Assembly (NCBI GenBank): GCA_003255065.1
Contig: QAOA01005839.1
Location: 652,844-716,843, forward strand
Source of the DNA: Cercis canadensis
Taxonomy: Eukaryota; Streptophyta; Magnoliopsida; Fabales; Fabaceae
Direction of reading: 5' to 3'
DNA length: 64,000 nt
This document shows positions 24,327 to 33,997 of the stretch, piece by piece; within the stretch, counting starts at the first letter, position 1; every line of letters starts with the position of its first letter. The notes beneath the pieces are model-generated. The model was not told the origin of the DNA, made no database searches, and was given only the letters and a program-made list of their open reading frames with translations. The position numbers and the translations under genes are program-made.

Positions 24327-24965
24327 ATGCAAGAGTTAGCTCTCAGAAATCGTGGTGCACCTTCACTTAAAATCACTGCTTTTGTGTCTCCCTCAAACCA
24401 TGACCAAATTGAGCTTAGCTTCACTGAAGAGAACTTGAAACAATGTGCTAGTGAGATTAACATGTCCTTTGAGCTTGAGTTTCTAAGCCTTGAGTCTTTG
24501 AATTCAGCTTCTTGGCTTCAACCTCTTGACAATTGCGAAGCCATTGACGTTAACTTACTTATTGGTTCTTTTGCCAACTACCCATCATATCTCCCTCTAG
24601 TGCTTCGCTTTGTGAAGCAGCTGATGCCCAAAATTGTGGTCACTTTGGATAGGAGTTGTGATCGAATTTATATGCCATTTGCGCAGCATATGATTCATGT
24701 TCTGAGTTCATATTCAGCACTGCTCGAGTCACTAATGCTGTGAATGTTAACCCAGATGTGCTTCAAATGATTGAGAAGTTTTTTCTGCAACCAGCAATGG
24801 AGAAGCTCGTGTTGGGTCGTTATAGGTTGTAGGAAAGAGTACATCCATGGGGCCGGGGGGTTTGCTTTTGACTTGTGGTTTCTCATAATTTGCGTTTAGT
24901 AATTTTACAGAGTCACAAGCAGAGTGTCTAGTGCAGAGGACTCCTGGTAGAGGGAAGAAGAAGGT
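24327..24965 (+). pseudogene. GRAS (HAM/SCL6-type) C-terminal fragment inside the MULE
   Basis: The open part (24327-24743, 138 codons) reads as the C-terminal part of a GRAS domain: LRNRGAPSLKITAFVSPS, then SLESLNSASW, then SYLPLVLRFVKQLMPKIVV, then TLDRSCDR. A one-base loss near 24734 shifts the frame. In the next frame the homology continues (AVNVNPDVLQMIEKFFLQPAMEKLVLGRYR, ending at a TAG at 24830-24832). After another break comes TESQAECLVQRTPGRG near 24909, which is the end of the GRAS SAW region. The N-terminal half, including the miR171-site region of HAM genes, is absent. It is not expected to encode a working regulator. The parent would be a SCL6/22/27-like gene elsewhere in the genome. 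Confidence 0.85.
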
Positions 24966-25315
24966 AGAGAGAGAAGGGCAGAAGAGAAAATATGATGATG
25001 TGACAAATTTTGTGTCACATTGACGTTACGTCAATTTCTTTTATTGTCACATAAACAAGCCATTTGTTATGTCAGCACTAAACTGATAAAGTTATAACCG
25101 GAGTTGATGACATAGATCCANTCTAGTGCAGAGGACTCCTGGTAGAGGGAAGAAGAAGGTAGAGAGAGAAGGGCAGAAGAGAAAATATGATGATGTGACA
25201 AATTTTGTGTCACATTGACGTTACGTCAATTTCTTTTATTGTCACATAAACAAGTCATTTGTTATGTCAGCACTAAACTGATAAAGTTATAACCGGAGTT
25301 GATGACATAGATCCA
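24927..25315. repeat. 194-bp direct duplication around a single 'n' (probable assembly overlap)
   Basis: 24927-25120 and 25122-25315 are near-identical (one difference seen, 'aagcca' versus 'aagtca') on the two sides of the 'n' at 25121. It lies inside the Pack-MULE. Confidence 0.75.
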
Positions 25316-25432
25316 TCCAACTAAAACAATTTCAAACTATAAGAACCCAAAAGAAAAAAAAAAATTATAGAGATCCGATTCAAAATTCATTTAAATTATA
25401 GAGATTTGTAGTACATTTTAACCAAGATTTTT

Positions 25433-26326
25433 TAGTATGAATTCAGTTTTTGAAAAATACTATATCCATCAAAATAGGCCTTTGGCTAGTTTCCTTTAGT
25501 GATAGTTGACAAAACTTTCCATGTGGCACATTAAATACCAATGCTATAAACATGTGTTGGTGGAGGATAAGAATATAACTAATCCAATTGTGCAATAAAT
25601 AACTTTACTAGTATAAGAACTTAGTTAATTTGCCAACTGTATGTAATTCATCCATTTTTGTGCTAAATGACTCCAGCTAGTAGGATAAGGATAAGAACAT
25701 AATTAATGTACAAATTCTTTTCTATTAGTGGTTTTAGATACAAAATATCAATTTTATTGTTAGTTGTGCCCTAGATGACTCAACTAGGGTATGAATGTAA
25801 TTAAATTACCAACCCTTTTCTATTATATGATGACACCAAGGATAAAATTTTGGGCCTCCTACAAATAATTAAAATACAAGAATGGCTTGTGGCATTGGAA
25901 GCACAATCTACTAGTGTATGCTTGTGAGCGTCTTTATGGGCCAAAACATTTGAACATTATCTTTATTTTCGTGTCACACACTATCCAAACAACCTTGAAA
26001 AATAACATATGATAAGAATGTAAGCAATCTAGTTATGCCATAAATGACTTTAGTAGCATAAGAACTTAGTTAATCTGTCAATTGTGTCTAATTGATCCAT
26101 TTTTGTGCTAAGTGACTCCAGTAGAATACTGATAAGACCATAATTAACGTACCGACTCTTTTCTCTACCAATGATTTTAAAAATACAATATAAATTTCAT
26201 TGTTGGTTGTGCCCTAAATGACTCTACTACTATAAGAACGTAATTAATTTGTCAATTGTTTTCCTTGTCAGCGTATTAAACACAAATATATATCTTTCAA
26301 TACAAAAAGTATTATACACTCCTATC
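25433..26326. repeat. Diverged direct repeats upstream of the 26381 gene-like unit
   Basis: About 25565-25830 and 25995-26280 are diverged copies of one unit, sharing phrases such as 'aagaacttagttaat', 'atccatttttgtgcta' and 'ttgttagttgtgccct'. Part of the unit recurs at 31605-31755 in front of the paralogous unit. No coding capacity. Confidence 0.6.
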
Positions 26327-26334
26327 TATATAAA
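26327..26334 (+). promoter_or_regulatory. TATA box (TATATAAA) of the unit at 26381
   Basis: TATATAAACCCTTGCTC is conserved between this site and 31761-31777, in front of the paralogous unit. The ATG follows 54 bp after the start of the TATA box. This supports a once-functional promoter. Confidence 0.5.
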
Positions 26335-26380
26335 CCCTTGCTCAAAATTAGTACACAACATAGCACACTCATTCTCTATC

Positions 26381-26671
26381 ATGGTTTCCAAAAAGAAATT
26401 AGTGAGTAACAAAAAAGATGGAGAAAACAAAGATTGTGATGAGAAGCTGATGTTTCGTTCCCGAGTATCATTAATTTCTTCCTGTAGAAGAAGCTGTAAT
26501 GGTTACTCCATCGTTGGCTATCATATCTTGAACATTGCTGCTGTTGACGCTGCTGCACTTGTAGCCACCGCTACGGTCATCGTCTTCTTCACTGTAAACA
26601 TGCTTGCAGCTTTGGCTATAGCTGCAGAAATTTTGATTAGATTTAAACTGATGTTCAACATCTTTGAATGA
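26381..26671 (+). pseudogene. Unknown small protein gene, probably decayed (copy 1 of a duplicated unit)
   Basis: An ATG-initiated frame of 96 codons behind a conserved TATA box. The first 45 residues align with the unit at 31838: a polar, charged start (KKDGENKDCDEKL), then RSRVSLISSCRRSCN (RSQLSLISSCRQSCN in the paralog). After this point the frame runs through sequence that is antisense to an F-box fragment (26471-26806), giving an artificial-looking Ala/Val-rich hydrophobic tail. I do not recognise the family. Either the exon ends near residue 45 with a lost splice site, or the 3' part was replaced. Confidence 0.4.
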
Positions 26672-26806
26672 AGGGAAGTCCAAAGGTACCTCCATATCTC
26701 TTACACTTGTTTGGACAGCAATTTTCATGTCAAGAAAGGAAAGGATGCGATGGAGCACTTCCTCGGGAAAATTGCTAAAGTTATTTCTAATGTCAGGGTT
26801 GACCAA
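26471..26806 (-). pseudogene. F-box gene fragment, frameshifted
   Basis: On the minus strand the frame starts MVNPDIRNNFSNFPEEVLHRILSF (limit of what I quote). It continues LDMKIAVQTSV, a good F-box helix region. The next expected F-box segment (KRWRYLWTSL) is present only in a second frame, after an insertion of about two bases near 26693, so the F-box is broken. No LRR follows, and the fragment ends in Ala/Thr-rich sequence. Its 5' side is cut by the LTR element at 26869. It lies antisense to the 26381 unit. Confidence 0.65.
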
Positions 26807-26868
26807 GATGGGCGCTCCTTTAGTTGTTGGAATATCTGTGACTTTGAGAATAATTTATTAAGCATTTC

Positions 26869-27222
26869 TGAAGCAATTTGTAACCAAACTGGTTTATTGA
26901 TAATTGATGGCTTTATAACGTGACTTAGCTAACACACTTAAATAACTAAAAAACCACAAGACTCCTACTAAACAATACTACCCAACACGATAATAATACT
27001 AATTGAAAGATAACTAGGGAACTATAATAATAACAATAGATAATGATAATAGACCTATTTACTCATAACTCCTATAGGCCATGCCTATCTTATCATTCTT
27101 CCCCTCTTCAAGTAGTTCTTTGTCCACAAGGAACATGCATTCTAATTAAGAGATCATTACTAATCCTAATAGATAATTAATAAAGATAATCGAAATAAAG
27201 ACAACTATTTAAGGTTGTATCA
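26869..27222 (-). repeat. 3' LTR of the short LTR element
   Basis: 354 bp, TGA...TCA when read on the plus strand, adjoining the TSD ATTTC on its outer side and the polypurine tract on its inner side. Confidence 0.85.
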
Positions 27223-27236
27223 TCCCTCCCCCCTAC
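27223..27236 (-). other. Polypurine tract of the LTR element
   Basis: On the minus strand GTAGGGGGGAGGGA abuts the 3' LTR, the expected primer site for plus-strand DNA synthesis. Confidence 0.75.
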
Positions 27237-27688
27237 TAGGAAAACTTTGTCCCCAAGGTTTGTCTTCGAAAGAAGACATGAGGGCATCATTCTTGCACTT
27301 GTTGAGGAAGACATCATCAACTACTAAAACTTCTTTTTGTGGCAGATTCAAAACTTGGACTATAAAGGGTAATTCTTCAAAAGTTGTGGTTATTTGATTC
27401 ACCTAGATGTTATTTTCAAAAGGTGTGCCTTCTAAGGGGATATTGATTGGCAACCTTTTATTGACGGCTTGGCTGACAAAGCTTCCTTCAATGTATTTTC
27501 TTCAGATAACTCTTCTCCCTCCTCTTCCTTCAAATGCTCACGGTACTCTTTTAGGGTCTTTCTCATTACAGCACAACTTTGCCCCACTTCTTGGAAGGCT
27601 TGCTTCATTTCTCGCGATCATTTCTTCAAAGATGTGCTCTATTTCAAGAAGACTTTCTACTAGGTGTGGTTCTATGGTGGTGGGTGAT

Positions 27689-27701
27689 GACTCTGCTACC
27701 A
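27689..27701 (-). other. Primer binding site of the LTR element
   Basis: On the minus strand TGGTAGCAGAGTC resembles the TGGTATCAGAGC initiator-Met tRNA complement. It sits two bases inside the 5' LTR. Confidence 0.75.
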
Positions 27702-27703
27702 AA

Positions 27704-28070
27704 TGATGCAATTTGTAACTAGGAACTGATTTATTGATAATTGATTGCTTTACGATGTGACCTAACACACTTAAATAATCAAAAGACCACAAGACTCTTA
27801 TTAAACAACTACTATCCAACACGATAATAATAATAATAATAATTGAAAGATAACTATAGGGAACTATAATAATAACAATAGATAAAAATAAGAGACCTAT
27901 CTACTTATAACTCCTATAGCCCATGCCTATTGCATCATTCCCCCTCTCTTCAAGTAGTTCATTGTCCGTAAGGAACATGCATTCTAATTAAGAGATCATT
28001 ACTAATCCTAATAGATAATTAACAAGGATAAGCTAAACTACATTAAAGACAACTATTTAGGGTTGTATCA
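27704..28070 (-). repeat. 5' LTR of the short LTR element
   Basis: 367 bp, aligned with 26869-27222 over its whole length. It is longer by small repeats such as an expanded (ATA/ATT) tract near 27825-27840. Confidence 0.85.
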
Positions 28071-28329
28071 ATTTCTTCCTTGTAATATAATTTTGAGATA
28101 GTTTCCATACTTAATATTCTTCTAACTGAAGCCCACATGTAAATTCTTGAAATTAATCTTTATTTGCTTAAACAATATATTCAGTTGGCATTTGTACAAG
28201 ATTATTATATATTAAGCTTGATCATGGCAAGGCTAGTGAATGATCTAAAAGTCTTTTCTTCAATTGATAGAGTTATTTATTCCAGGAAATGAAAAGGAAA
28301 CAACTCTTGTTCCTACAACTTAGAAAACC

Positions 28330-28439
28330 ACATGGTTGATATGCTTACAAATGCAATAGCACGATCCAGATTTGACCTTCTTAGACCTCAACTTAGAGTT
28401 TTAACTGAAAGTATCATGCAGGAAAATATTGAAGGCTGA
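28330..28439 (+). pseudogene. Possible Copia RNase H C-terminal remnant
   Basis: One frame reads NHMVDMLTNAIARSRFDLLR, then PQLRVLTES, and ends at a TGA at 28437-28439. This resembles the extreme C-terminus of Copia polyproteins (a 'VADxxTKALxRSRFxxLRxKLGV' pattern, from memory). Upstream the frame is broken. It is small and could be coincidental. Confidence 0.4.
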
Positions 28440-28650
28440 TCCTTTCCTTGGAGTTTCAAGCTTCGTTTTATGAGAAAATGTCTTATATGTATTTTAAAAT
28501 TTGTAAATGTACTGCCGTATCCCTAATGGATATATGTAGAGTTTTCCATGTGTCTAAAAAGCACAAATAAGTATGTGCTCTGTTCTGTGAAAAAGAGTGT
28601 TATATTTGTTCAGTTTCTTCAAAATATTAGAGAAGTTTTCAAGTCTAATT
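28411..28650 (+). repeat. Copy 1 of a sequence repeated at 32264-32505
   Basis: Phrases such as 'gcaggaaaatattg', 'tgtaaatgtactgc', 'tgtagagttttc' and 'aagagtgttatattngttcag' occur in the same order in both. This is the 3' flank of the duplicated unit. Confidence 0.7.
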
Positions 28651-28764
28651 CCCTTCATGTCTTTGATCTCTGTATATTCTGTTTAGAAAAGTATTTTCTG
28701 TTTTAATTCTTACTTTCCTTCAAGTTAATTACAATCTCCTTGAACCTTTACGTAAGGTTTCATG

Positions 28765-28950
28765 CTGGATTGGAAATTTCTCATAGTAGAATATGAGAGT
28801 ATTTAATTACTTGATTTGCTTTCGTTGTGGGAAATTTGGGCACCATATTGAGGGTTGTCCAGATAAGTCTCCATCCCCTTCAACCAACAACGGTTCCGTG
28901 GCAGCTTCTAAGGGTACTACTGAAACCCTAGGGTGCGAACGGAAAAAAAA
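28765..28950 (+). pseudogene. LINE ORF1-like CCHC zinc-knuckle fragment (copy 1)
   Basis: A CX2CX4HX4C knuckle, CFRCGKFGHHIEGC, is encoded at 28817-28858. It is preceded by a frame reading VEYESI interrupted by a stop, and followed by a Ser/Thr/Pro-rich stretch ending at a stop near 28950. The arrangement 'VEYE..I..ICF.CG..GH....C' is usual for plant LINE ORF1 (DUF4283-type gag) proteins. It is a fragment only. Confidence 0.55.
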
Positions 28951-30634
28951 CTGATCATTGCCATTTTCACCCACCATTTCTATTGTTGATGTGGCTTGAA
29001 TTTTATGAGGCTATATCGTATACCATAGACCGTAAAAGAAGCATTAGAGGAAAAAAGTCTATGCCCTGAGTTAAAATGAGGTAAATAAACATTATGGTAA
29101 TGCAATTTTACTTTTAACCTTGAATGCTTTAAATGTCGTGGTGCATTTTTTTTTTTTTTATTTTTTTTTTTTTTAGTTTTGTNGACTTGATCTTTCAAAT
29201 CAAAAGGAAGATTTTTATTTGGATTATCTTGAAGCTACAATTGTAAGGGATGTGTATGATTTACTATTATTGATAATAAATATGCATGTCTTACACATAG
29301 AGATGTGAAATAGCCATGAACTAATAACCTTGTTTTGTCCTTTTCACTTTAAGCTCAGGTTGAGGTTGTCTATTTCACTTTTCATCGTATATGTAGCATA
29401 TATAGTTGATCACATGGGTTCTCTAAGCGCCATGGGTAATCTTTTTCCGCTTTTTATCATTTAGTATACGGAAATTCGAAGTTGTTTTGACTATTCTTTC
29501 CAAACATTCTGAATTTTAATTGAGACTGAGTGTTACTATCTATTTTCTTGGCGTGAAGTCTAAGGCTGAAAATCAAGTTTGAATGAGATTTTCTGTTACT
29601 TATTGCAGATGATTATAGCAACTTACGTTATGCTTAGTTCATTTCGTTCTAGACAATGGAATCTCAATCTATAAATCTTCTTAATGAGGAGATGTAAGAA
29701 TTAAAATCTTAAAAGAAAAAAAGAATGAAAACACTAAAGGAACTGAGATGTACTGAATACTTTGCAATGACATTCTCCATTACATACAGGAGACTGAGCA
29801 ACTTCTAGAAGAAGTAAAAGTAGTTTGTAATTTGAATTTACATGCAAAGAATTTTGCAAAATGACTAATAACTGTTCAACGAAAAGTATTAAGCCAAGAA
29901 AAATTATGCAACATCTCAAAATTCATAGGAAGGAAAAGTTACTTAAGTTGACCATTTTCCATACCCTTGATCAGCAACAGAACAATAAAGGATTGTTGTG
30001 GAGCCTAATGTTGAAAAAAAGTTAAATTTGAATTTGTTTTATTCATTCATGATCTTTAGAGCTTTATATATTTGAAAAAAACAAAGGAAAATTAATTTTA
30101 CCCTAAGACAGTTGGCACATAAGTTTATGTAAGCAGAAGAAAATGTGGCATTCATCCTTTGAACTAAACATTTTTTTACTATCAAGCAGATTGTTGAATG
30201 AACCTTATAATAAGTGAAATAGTGGCCCATCTAACAAACTTCTACGATAAGATGAACTAAAGACTTAAGCATCAACCTAATGACCATCGATGGCCTCAAA
30301 CTGTATCCTATATAAGTAGGACAATTAAATTGCTTCAGAATCTCCCTAAGGCTCAAACCATGGAGAATAAATTAGGTATTGGATGATACTACATAAGCAC
30401 CAAAACTTGACTATTATGATGATTTGGGGTAGCTTTTTAGGCCATAGTTTGGACTAATAGTTGTGAGACCTAGTTGGGATTTTAGCTTTATTGTAGTACT
30501 ATATATATGCACATTATTTTCGCTCGCACCTAATACACACTAATGTAACTGTCAACATTTGATTGCCCTACTAAACCACTTTCCCTCACACTTAATACAC
30601 ACTAATGTAATTGTCAATATTTCATTGCCCCACT

Positions 30635-30665
<31 letters not shown>

Positions 30666-31600
30666 ANTTTTTCTGAAAGACATGGTTAACTTTGTTACAG
30701 TAACTAAAAGTAAATTGATAAAATTGAGCATTTAAAAAACTTGTAGGATTATTAGGAATTAATATAGTTTGTTTTCTCTTTGTTAGGGTTCTCCCTGGTT
30801 TGGTGCCATTGTCTAAGGTGCCCTTAATCATATCTAGGTGCAAAAGTGTACGATGTAGAGACTCCATTGATTTGTCGAGTGGAGATTGTGGGGTACTCTG
30901 ATTTGCTGCACTTTCAAGAGCAAATAGGAGAATATCAATGTTATGGAAAAATTCAGTCGATACTTTGAGAAAGTGTATGCACCTGGATAAGTATCTATAA
31001 ATTTTTGGAAAAACTCTCTCCCATTGATTCTCTCATTAGTAGTTATCCCAGCGCATTTTACTGTCCAAACTAATCCCTAATCACTTAAAAAAAATGGATC
31101 CTTTATCGAAAACATGTAGATAGATTAGTGTGGAATTTGCTAAATTTTTTAATGAGGTGACAAATTTCAATTGAGGCAATAGATTAGGTGGATAACTATG
31201 ATCCCCATTAAAAAAGCTAACAACAATGATATTAAAGCTATTAGGCATGGTCTAATGATGAAAGTTTATATTCTCCTTTTTATGTCTCAAATTTTGATTT
31301 CTTGCCCCACCAGCTCCATGAATTTCATTTCCTTACTCGATTTGACTAATTTATTTTCTAATTAACATTATATCTGCTATATTTTTGAATTCTTTCCTTC
31401 TTGTTGAATCATCAAATTTGACATTTTTCCTTCAAAGTTTCATAAATATAATTTTTTTCCTTGTTAAAAATTTGATAATTTTCCTTTTAACATGATATCT
31501 ATAATTTTAGAATTTCATTAGTTACTAAGAATATAATTTTAGTTTGTTTCCTAGTACATGACTGGACCTATACTAACCAAACAACTTAGCCAAATAACAG
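28951..31600. other. Intergenic repeat-poor DNA, nothing recognised
   Basis: AT-rich sequence with poly-T stretches around gap characters (29149-29183 and 30639-30667). Open frames here (29734, 30039 and 30664, minus) have no recognisable domains. The boundaries of any element cannot be seen. Confidence 0.4.
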
Positions 31601-31760
31601 AGGATAAGATTGTAACTAATGAACCTATGCCATAAATAACATTGAATCCACTAAGATAAGAATGCAATTAATTTGCCAACTGTTTTCTCCGCTAGTGGTT
31701 TTAGACACAAACTGCCCAGCCTCACTGTTTTCTCCACCAAAGATATTAGACACTACCATC

Positions 31761-31768
31761 TATATAAA
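31761..31768 (+). promoter_or_regulatory. TATA box of the unit at 31838
   Basis: TATATAAACCCTTGCTC is shared with the site at 26327. The ATG follows 77 bp after the start of the TATA box. Confidence 0.5.
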
Positions 31769-31837
31769 CCCTTGCTCTTAGCAGGCAACATCTCATTCTC
31801 ATCTCTTCGTCTGTCATTCTCTATCTTGGTTTCCGTG

Positions 31838-32149
31838 ATGAAATCAGTGAATGATGATGAAGATGGAGAAAGAAAAGGTAGCAATGAGAAACTGTTGTAT
31901 CGTTCCCAATTATCTCTAATTTCTTCCTGTAGACAAAGCTGTAATGTTACTTCGTGGGTGGCTGGCCCAAACTCTCATCAGCATGAGCTTCAACAACGCT
32001 GTTGCCGGTGGGGTGATTTCTCTGTGGGACTTGGAGAAATATGTTGGTCAGCCATACAGGGGTATTGCACGGCAGTTGTAGTTGGTGCACATTTGCTCTT
32101 TATGGAGCAATGTCATTCTGCTGCTACTGATAGTCATGGCTATAGGTAG
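31838..32149 (+). CDS. Unknown small protein gene (copy 2 of the duplicated unit)
   Basis: An ATG-initiated frame of 103 residues, opening with a charged N-terminus (KSVNDDEDGERKGSNEKLL) and then YRSQLSLISSCRQSCN. The first part is shared with 26381. The position equivalent to that copy's ATG is TTG here, so the start moves seven codons down to a local ATG. The rest is Cys/His-rich (QHELQQRCCRWGDF) with no domain that I know. With two related copies behind matching TATA boxes, this could be a small gene family; decay is also possible. Confidence 0.35.
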   Translation: MKSVNDDEDGERKGSNEKLLYRSQLSLISSCRQSCNVTSWVAGPNSHQHELQQRCCRWGDFSVGLGEICWSAIQGYCTAVVVGAHLLFMEQCHSAATDSHGYR

Positions 32150-32263
32150 ATTGTTCCTAGGGAAAGTTCTTGCAGTAGCTCACCAGCCTCATCATTGATA
32201 GACTCTTTCCTTTCAGGCTCTTTATCGCCATTGGAGAACTGCATAAGACTATTTCCAGAAATT

Positions 32264-32505
32264 TTATGTCAAGCAGGAAAATATTGGTGACTTGCCTTTT
32301 TCTTGGATTTGAAAGCATTGTTTTATGTCAAAATGAATTGTATGTACTTTAGAATATGTAAATGTACTGCGATGTCCCTAGTGGATCCATGTAGAGTTTT
32401 CTGTATGCCTAAATACGACAGATATGTATGGACTCTGATATGTAAAAAAGAGTGTTATATTGGTTCAGTTTCTTCAAAATATTGTAGAAGCTTTCATGTC
32501 TAAAT
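32264..32505 (+). repeat. Copy 2 of the sequence at 28411-28650
   Basis: Collinear with copy 1 over about 240 bp, with frequent substitutions. The 4-kb spacing and shared flanks show a duplicated unit made of promoter, short ORF, 3' flank and LINE fragment. Confidence 0.7.
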
Positions 32506-32511
32506 TCCTTC

Positions 32512-32907
32512 ATGTTTTTTATGTCTGTATCTTCTGTATTGTCCAGAAGTTTTCCATTTTCTTACTTTGCTGCATGTAACAATCTTGATGAACCCTTTAC
32601 ATCAGATTTTGTGGAGGATTTAAAATTTATCATAGTAGATTATGAGAGTATTCACTTGAGTAACTTTCATTGTGGGAAGTTTGGCCAAAATATTGAGATT
32701 GAGGGTTGTCTAAATAAGTTTTTGTCCCCTGAAACCCACAACGGTTTAATAGCAGGTTTCGATGGTACAACTGGAAATTTGGGGAGCGTAACGAGAAAGA
32801 ATATTGTATCATCACCTCAGCTTGCAGACTTAGATCGTTACCCTCTTCACCCACCATTTCCATGGTGCTCATTTCTTTCCTTGCAGCAACTGCTTCACGC
32901 TCAGTAA
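32512..32907 (+). pseudogene. LINE ORF1-like fragment (copy 2)
   Basis: Open for 131 codons. It reads NNLDEPFTSDFVEDLKFIIV, then DYESIHLSNFHCGKFGQNIEIEGC. Compared with copy 1, the zinc knuckle has lost its first Cys (N-F-H-C) and gained two residues, so it should not bind zinc normally. The frame is open but the domain is degenerate. Confidence 0.5.
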
Positions 32908-33480
32908 AAATCTAATGTATGCGTTCGTGACACATTTATTTCTTCAAAACTTGGTGGCGCTTGGTGTAATTCTAGTGGTTTTTGATGTTATACTCTCTTG
33001 ATAAAGCAATCTCTAACGCACCTTGACTGTTTTAAATGATGTTAGTTTTGACTAATCAATTTCCTGTCTGCTAGCTAGGGGAGTAACATGTCCTGTACAC
33101 AAGAAGTGAAAATAGTGATTAGATAATTAATTAAATCAATCTATTTGTCGGTTGTTTTTGTTTGATTAAGTAATAGTAACATCCATATTTATTTTTTATT
33201 ATTTGCTTTAATTGTCTTTGTTTGATGAAACAAACTCCCACATTTGATATTATCTTTAAATATTTAACTATTAAATCAATCTTATTCAACTATTTTTCAT
33301 GTTTATAAATACTACCGCTTGATTGTATATATATATACACGGACTCATGTGAATATAAATATTTTTCTTGGTACATAAGAGAAGAAGAAAAAACAACTAA
33401 GCTCTAATAAAGACAATATTCATTGTATTAGTCATGCTCAAGTGACCTAACTCAGAGAAAGGTGAAGACCAAACATCTAA
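32908..33480. other. Intergenic DNA, nothing recognised
   Basis: AT-rich sequence with a short TA tract at 33328-33339. No gene or clear element seen. Confidence 0.4.
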
Positions 33481-33493
33481 CCCAGCTTTATGA

Positions 33494-33580
33494 TTAACTC
33501 TCCATAAATTTTGCCAAGAAATCAGCACATAGATTGGCCTCACGGTAAACATGTTGAACCTCCACTTTCTAATCCCTGCG
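33494..33580 (-). pseudogene. RNase H-like fragment of a LINE retrotransposon
   Basis: On the minus strand one frame reads KVEVQHVYREANLCADFLAK, then FMES and a stop. 'HVYREAN.CAD.LAK' is the conserved end of the RNase H domain of plant LINE-type elements. A stop codon sits just upstream and no further domain is preserved. Confidence 0.6.
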
Positions 33581-33687
33581 AAGAAGATGTTGCCATCACA
33601 AATTAAAGCAGCATACTAATAAAAATTCCCTTTGCTGACTTTCCTGAATAAACCAAACTTATTCTAGCAAGTCACTTTGAAGCTTAA

Positions 33688-33795
33688 CGGTTGAGCACTG
33701 CCACGGAAATCCCAAGTTAAAATCCCATTAGCTAGGGTCCGGTAAGGTGGGATTATAAGAGAGGTTAAGTTACTTATTGCTGAGTCACCTGCAAA
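33688..33795 (+). mobile_element. SINE-like sequence (A- and B-box-like motifs)
   Basis: TTAACGGTTGAGC resembles a pol III A box and GTTAAAATCCC a degenerate B box (GGTTCRANNCC), about 25 bp apart. Neither the ends nor a target duplication were found. Confidence 0.3.
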
Positions 33796-33997
33796 GCAAA
33801 TTAAGTGAATTCTTAATAACACATTAATCTATATTCTTAACAAGTGTGTCTATATATGTAGTTAGAAGTATTATTAGATAAGTTATCCTATCCTACCTCT
33901 ATTAGGCAGTTGTGGATAAATATATAGTTGAGATATTTTTTTAGGGGCAATATAATCGAGATATAATTAGCAACAATATCATCAAAAAATATTTATT

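Larger units (their letters stand above)
24064..25423. mobile_element. Pack-MULE-like element carrying a GRAS gene fragment
   Basis: A perfect 9-bp target duplication, AAGATTTTT, occurs at 24055-24063 and 25424-25432. The ends are GGTTAAAATG and its inverse CATTTTAACC. The inverted repeats are long: about 200 bp can be followed inward on each side (words such as TCTTTATAATTTTTTTTT, TTATAACC, GTCAGTTTAGT, TTGTTTATGT and AAAAGAA.TTGACGT recur in inverted order). A 9-bp TSD plus long TIRs is the Mutator signature. No transposase is present. The cargo at 24327-24965 is the 3' end of a HAM-type GRAS gene. The element includes an assembly duplication (24927-25315), so its true length is probably nearer 1.17 kb. 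Confidence 0.85.
26869..28070 (-). mobile_element. Small non-autonomous LTR retrotransposon (TRIM/LARD-like)
   Basis: Two direct repeats, 26869-27222 and 27704-28070, act as LTRs. On the minus strand they begin TGATACAACC and end GC(A/T)TCA. They are flanked by a perfect 5-bp TSD, ATTTC (26864-26868 and 28071-28075). On the minus strand the PBS-like TGGTAGCAGAGTC (complement of initiator-Met tRNA type) lies two bases after the 5' LTR, and a polypurine tract GTAGGGGGGAGGGA lies directly before the 3' LTR. The interior is only 481 bp, without gag or pol domains that I recognise, so movement would need proteins supplied in trans. The two LTRs differ by several substitutions and small indels, so the insertion is not recent. 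It split the F-box fragment and its flanks. Confidence 0.9.

Noticed and set aside
24327..24743. A functional GRAS transcription factor gene
   Set aside because: Only the C-terminal part is present, it is frameshifted near 24734, and it lies inside a transposon with a TSD.
30039..30230. Copia polyprotein fragment on the minus strand
   Set aside because: I could not align it to any conserved motif; stops occur in all frames around it.
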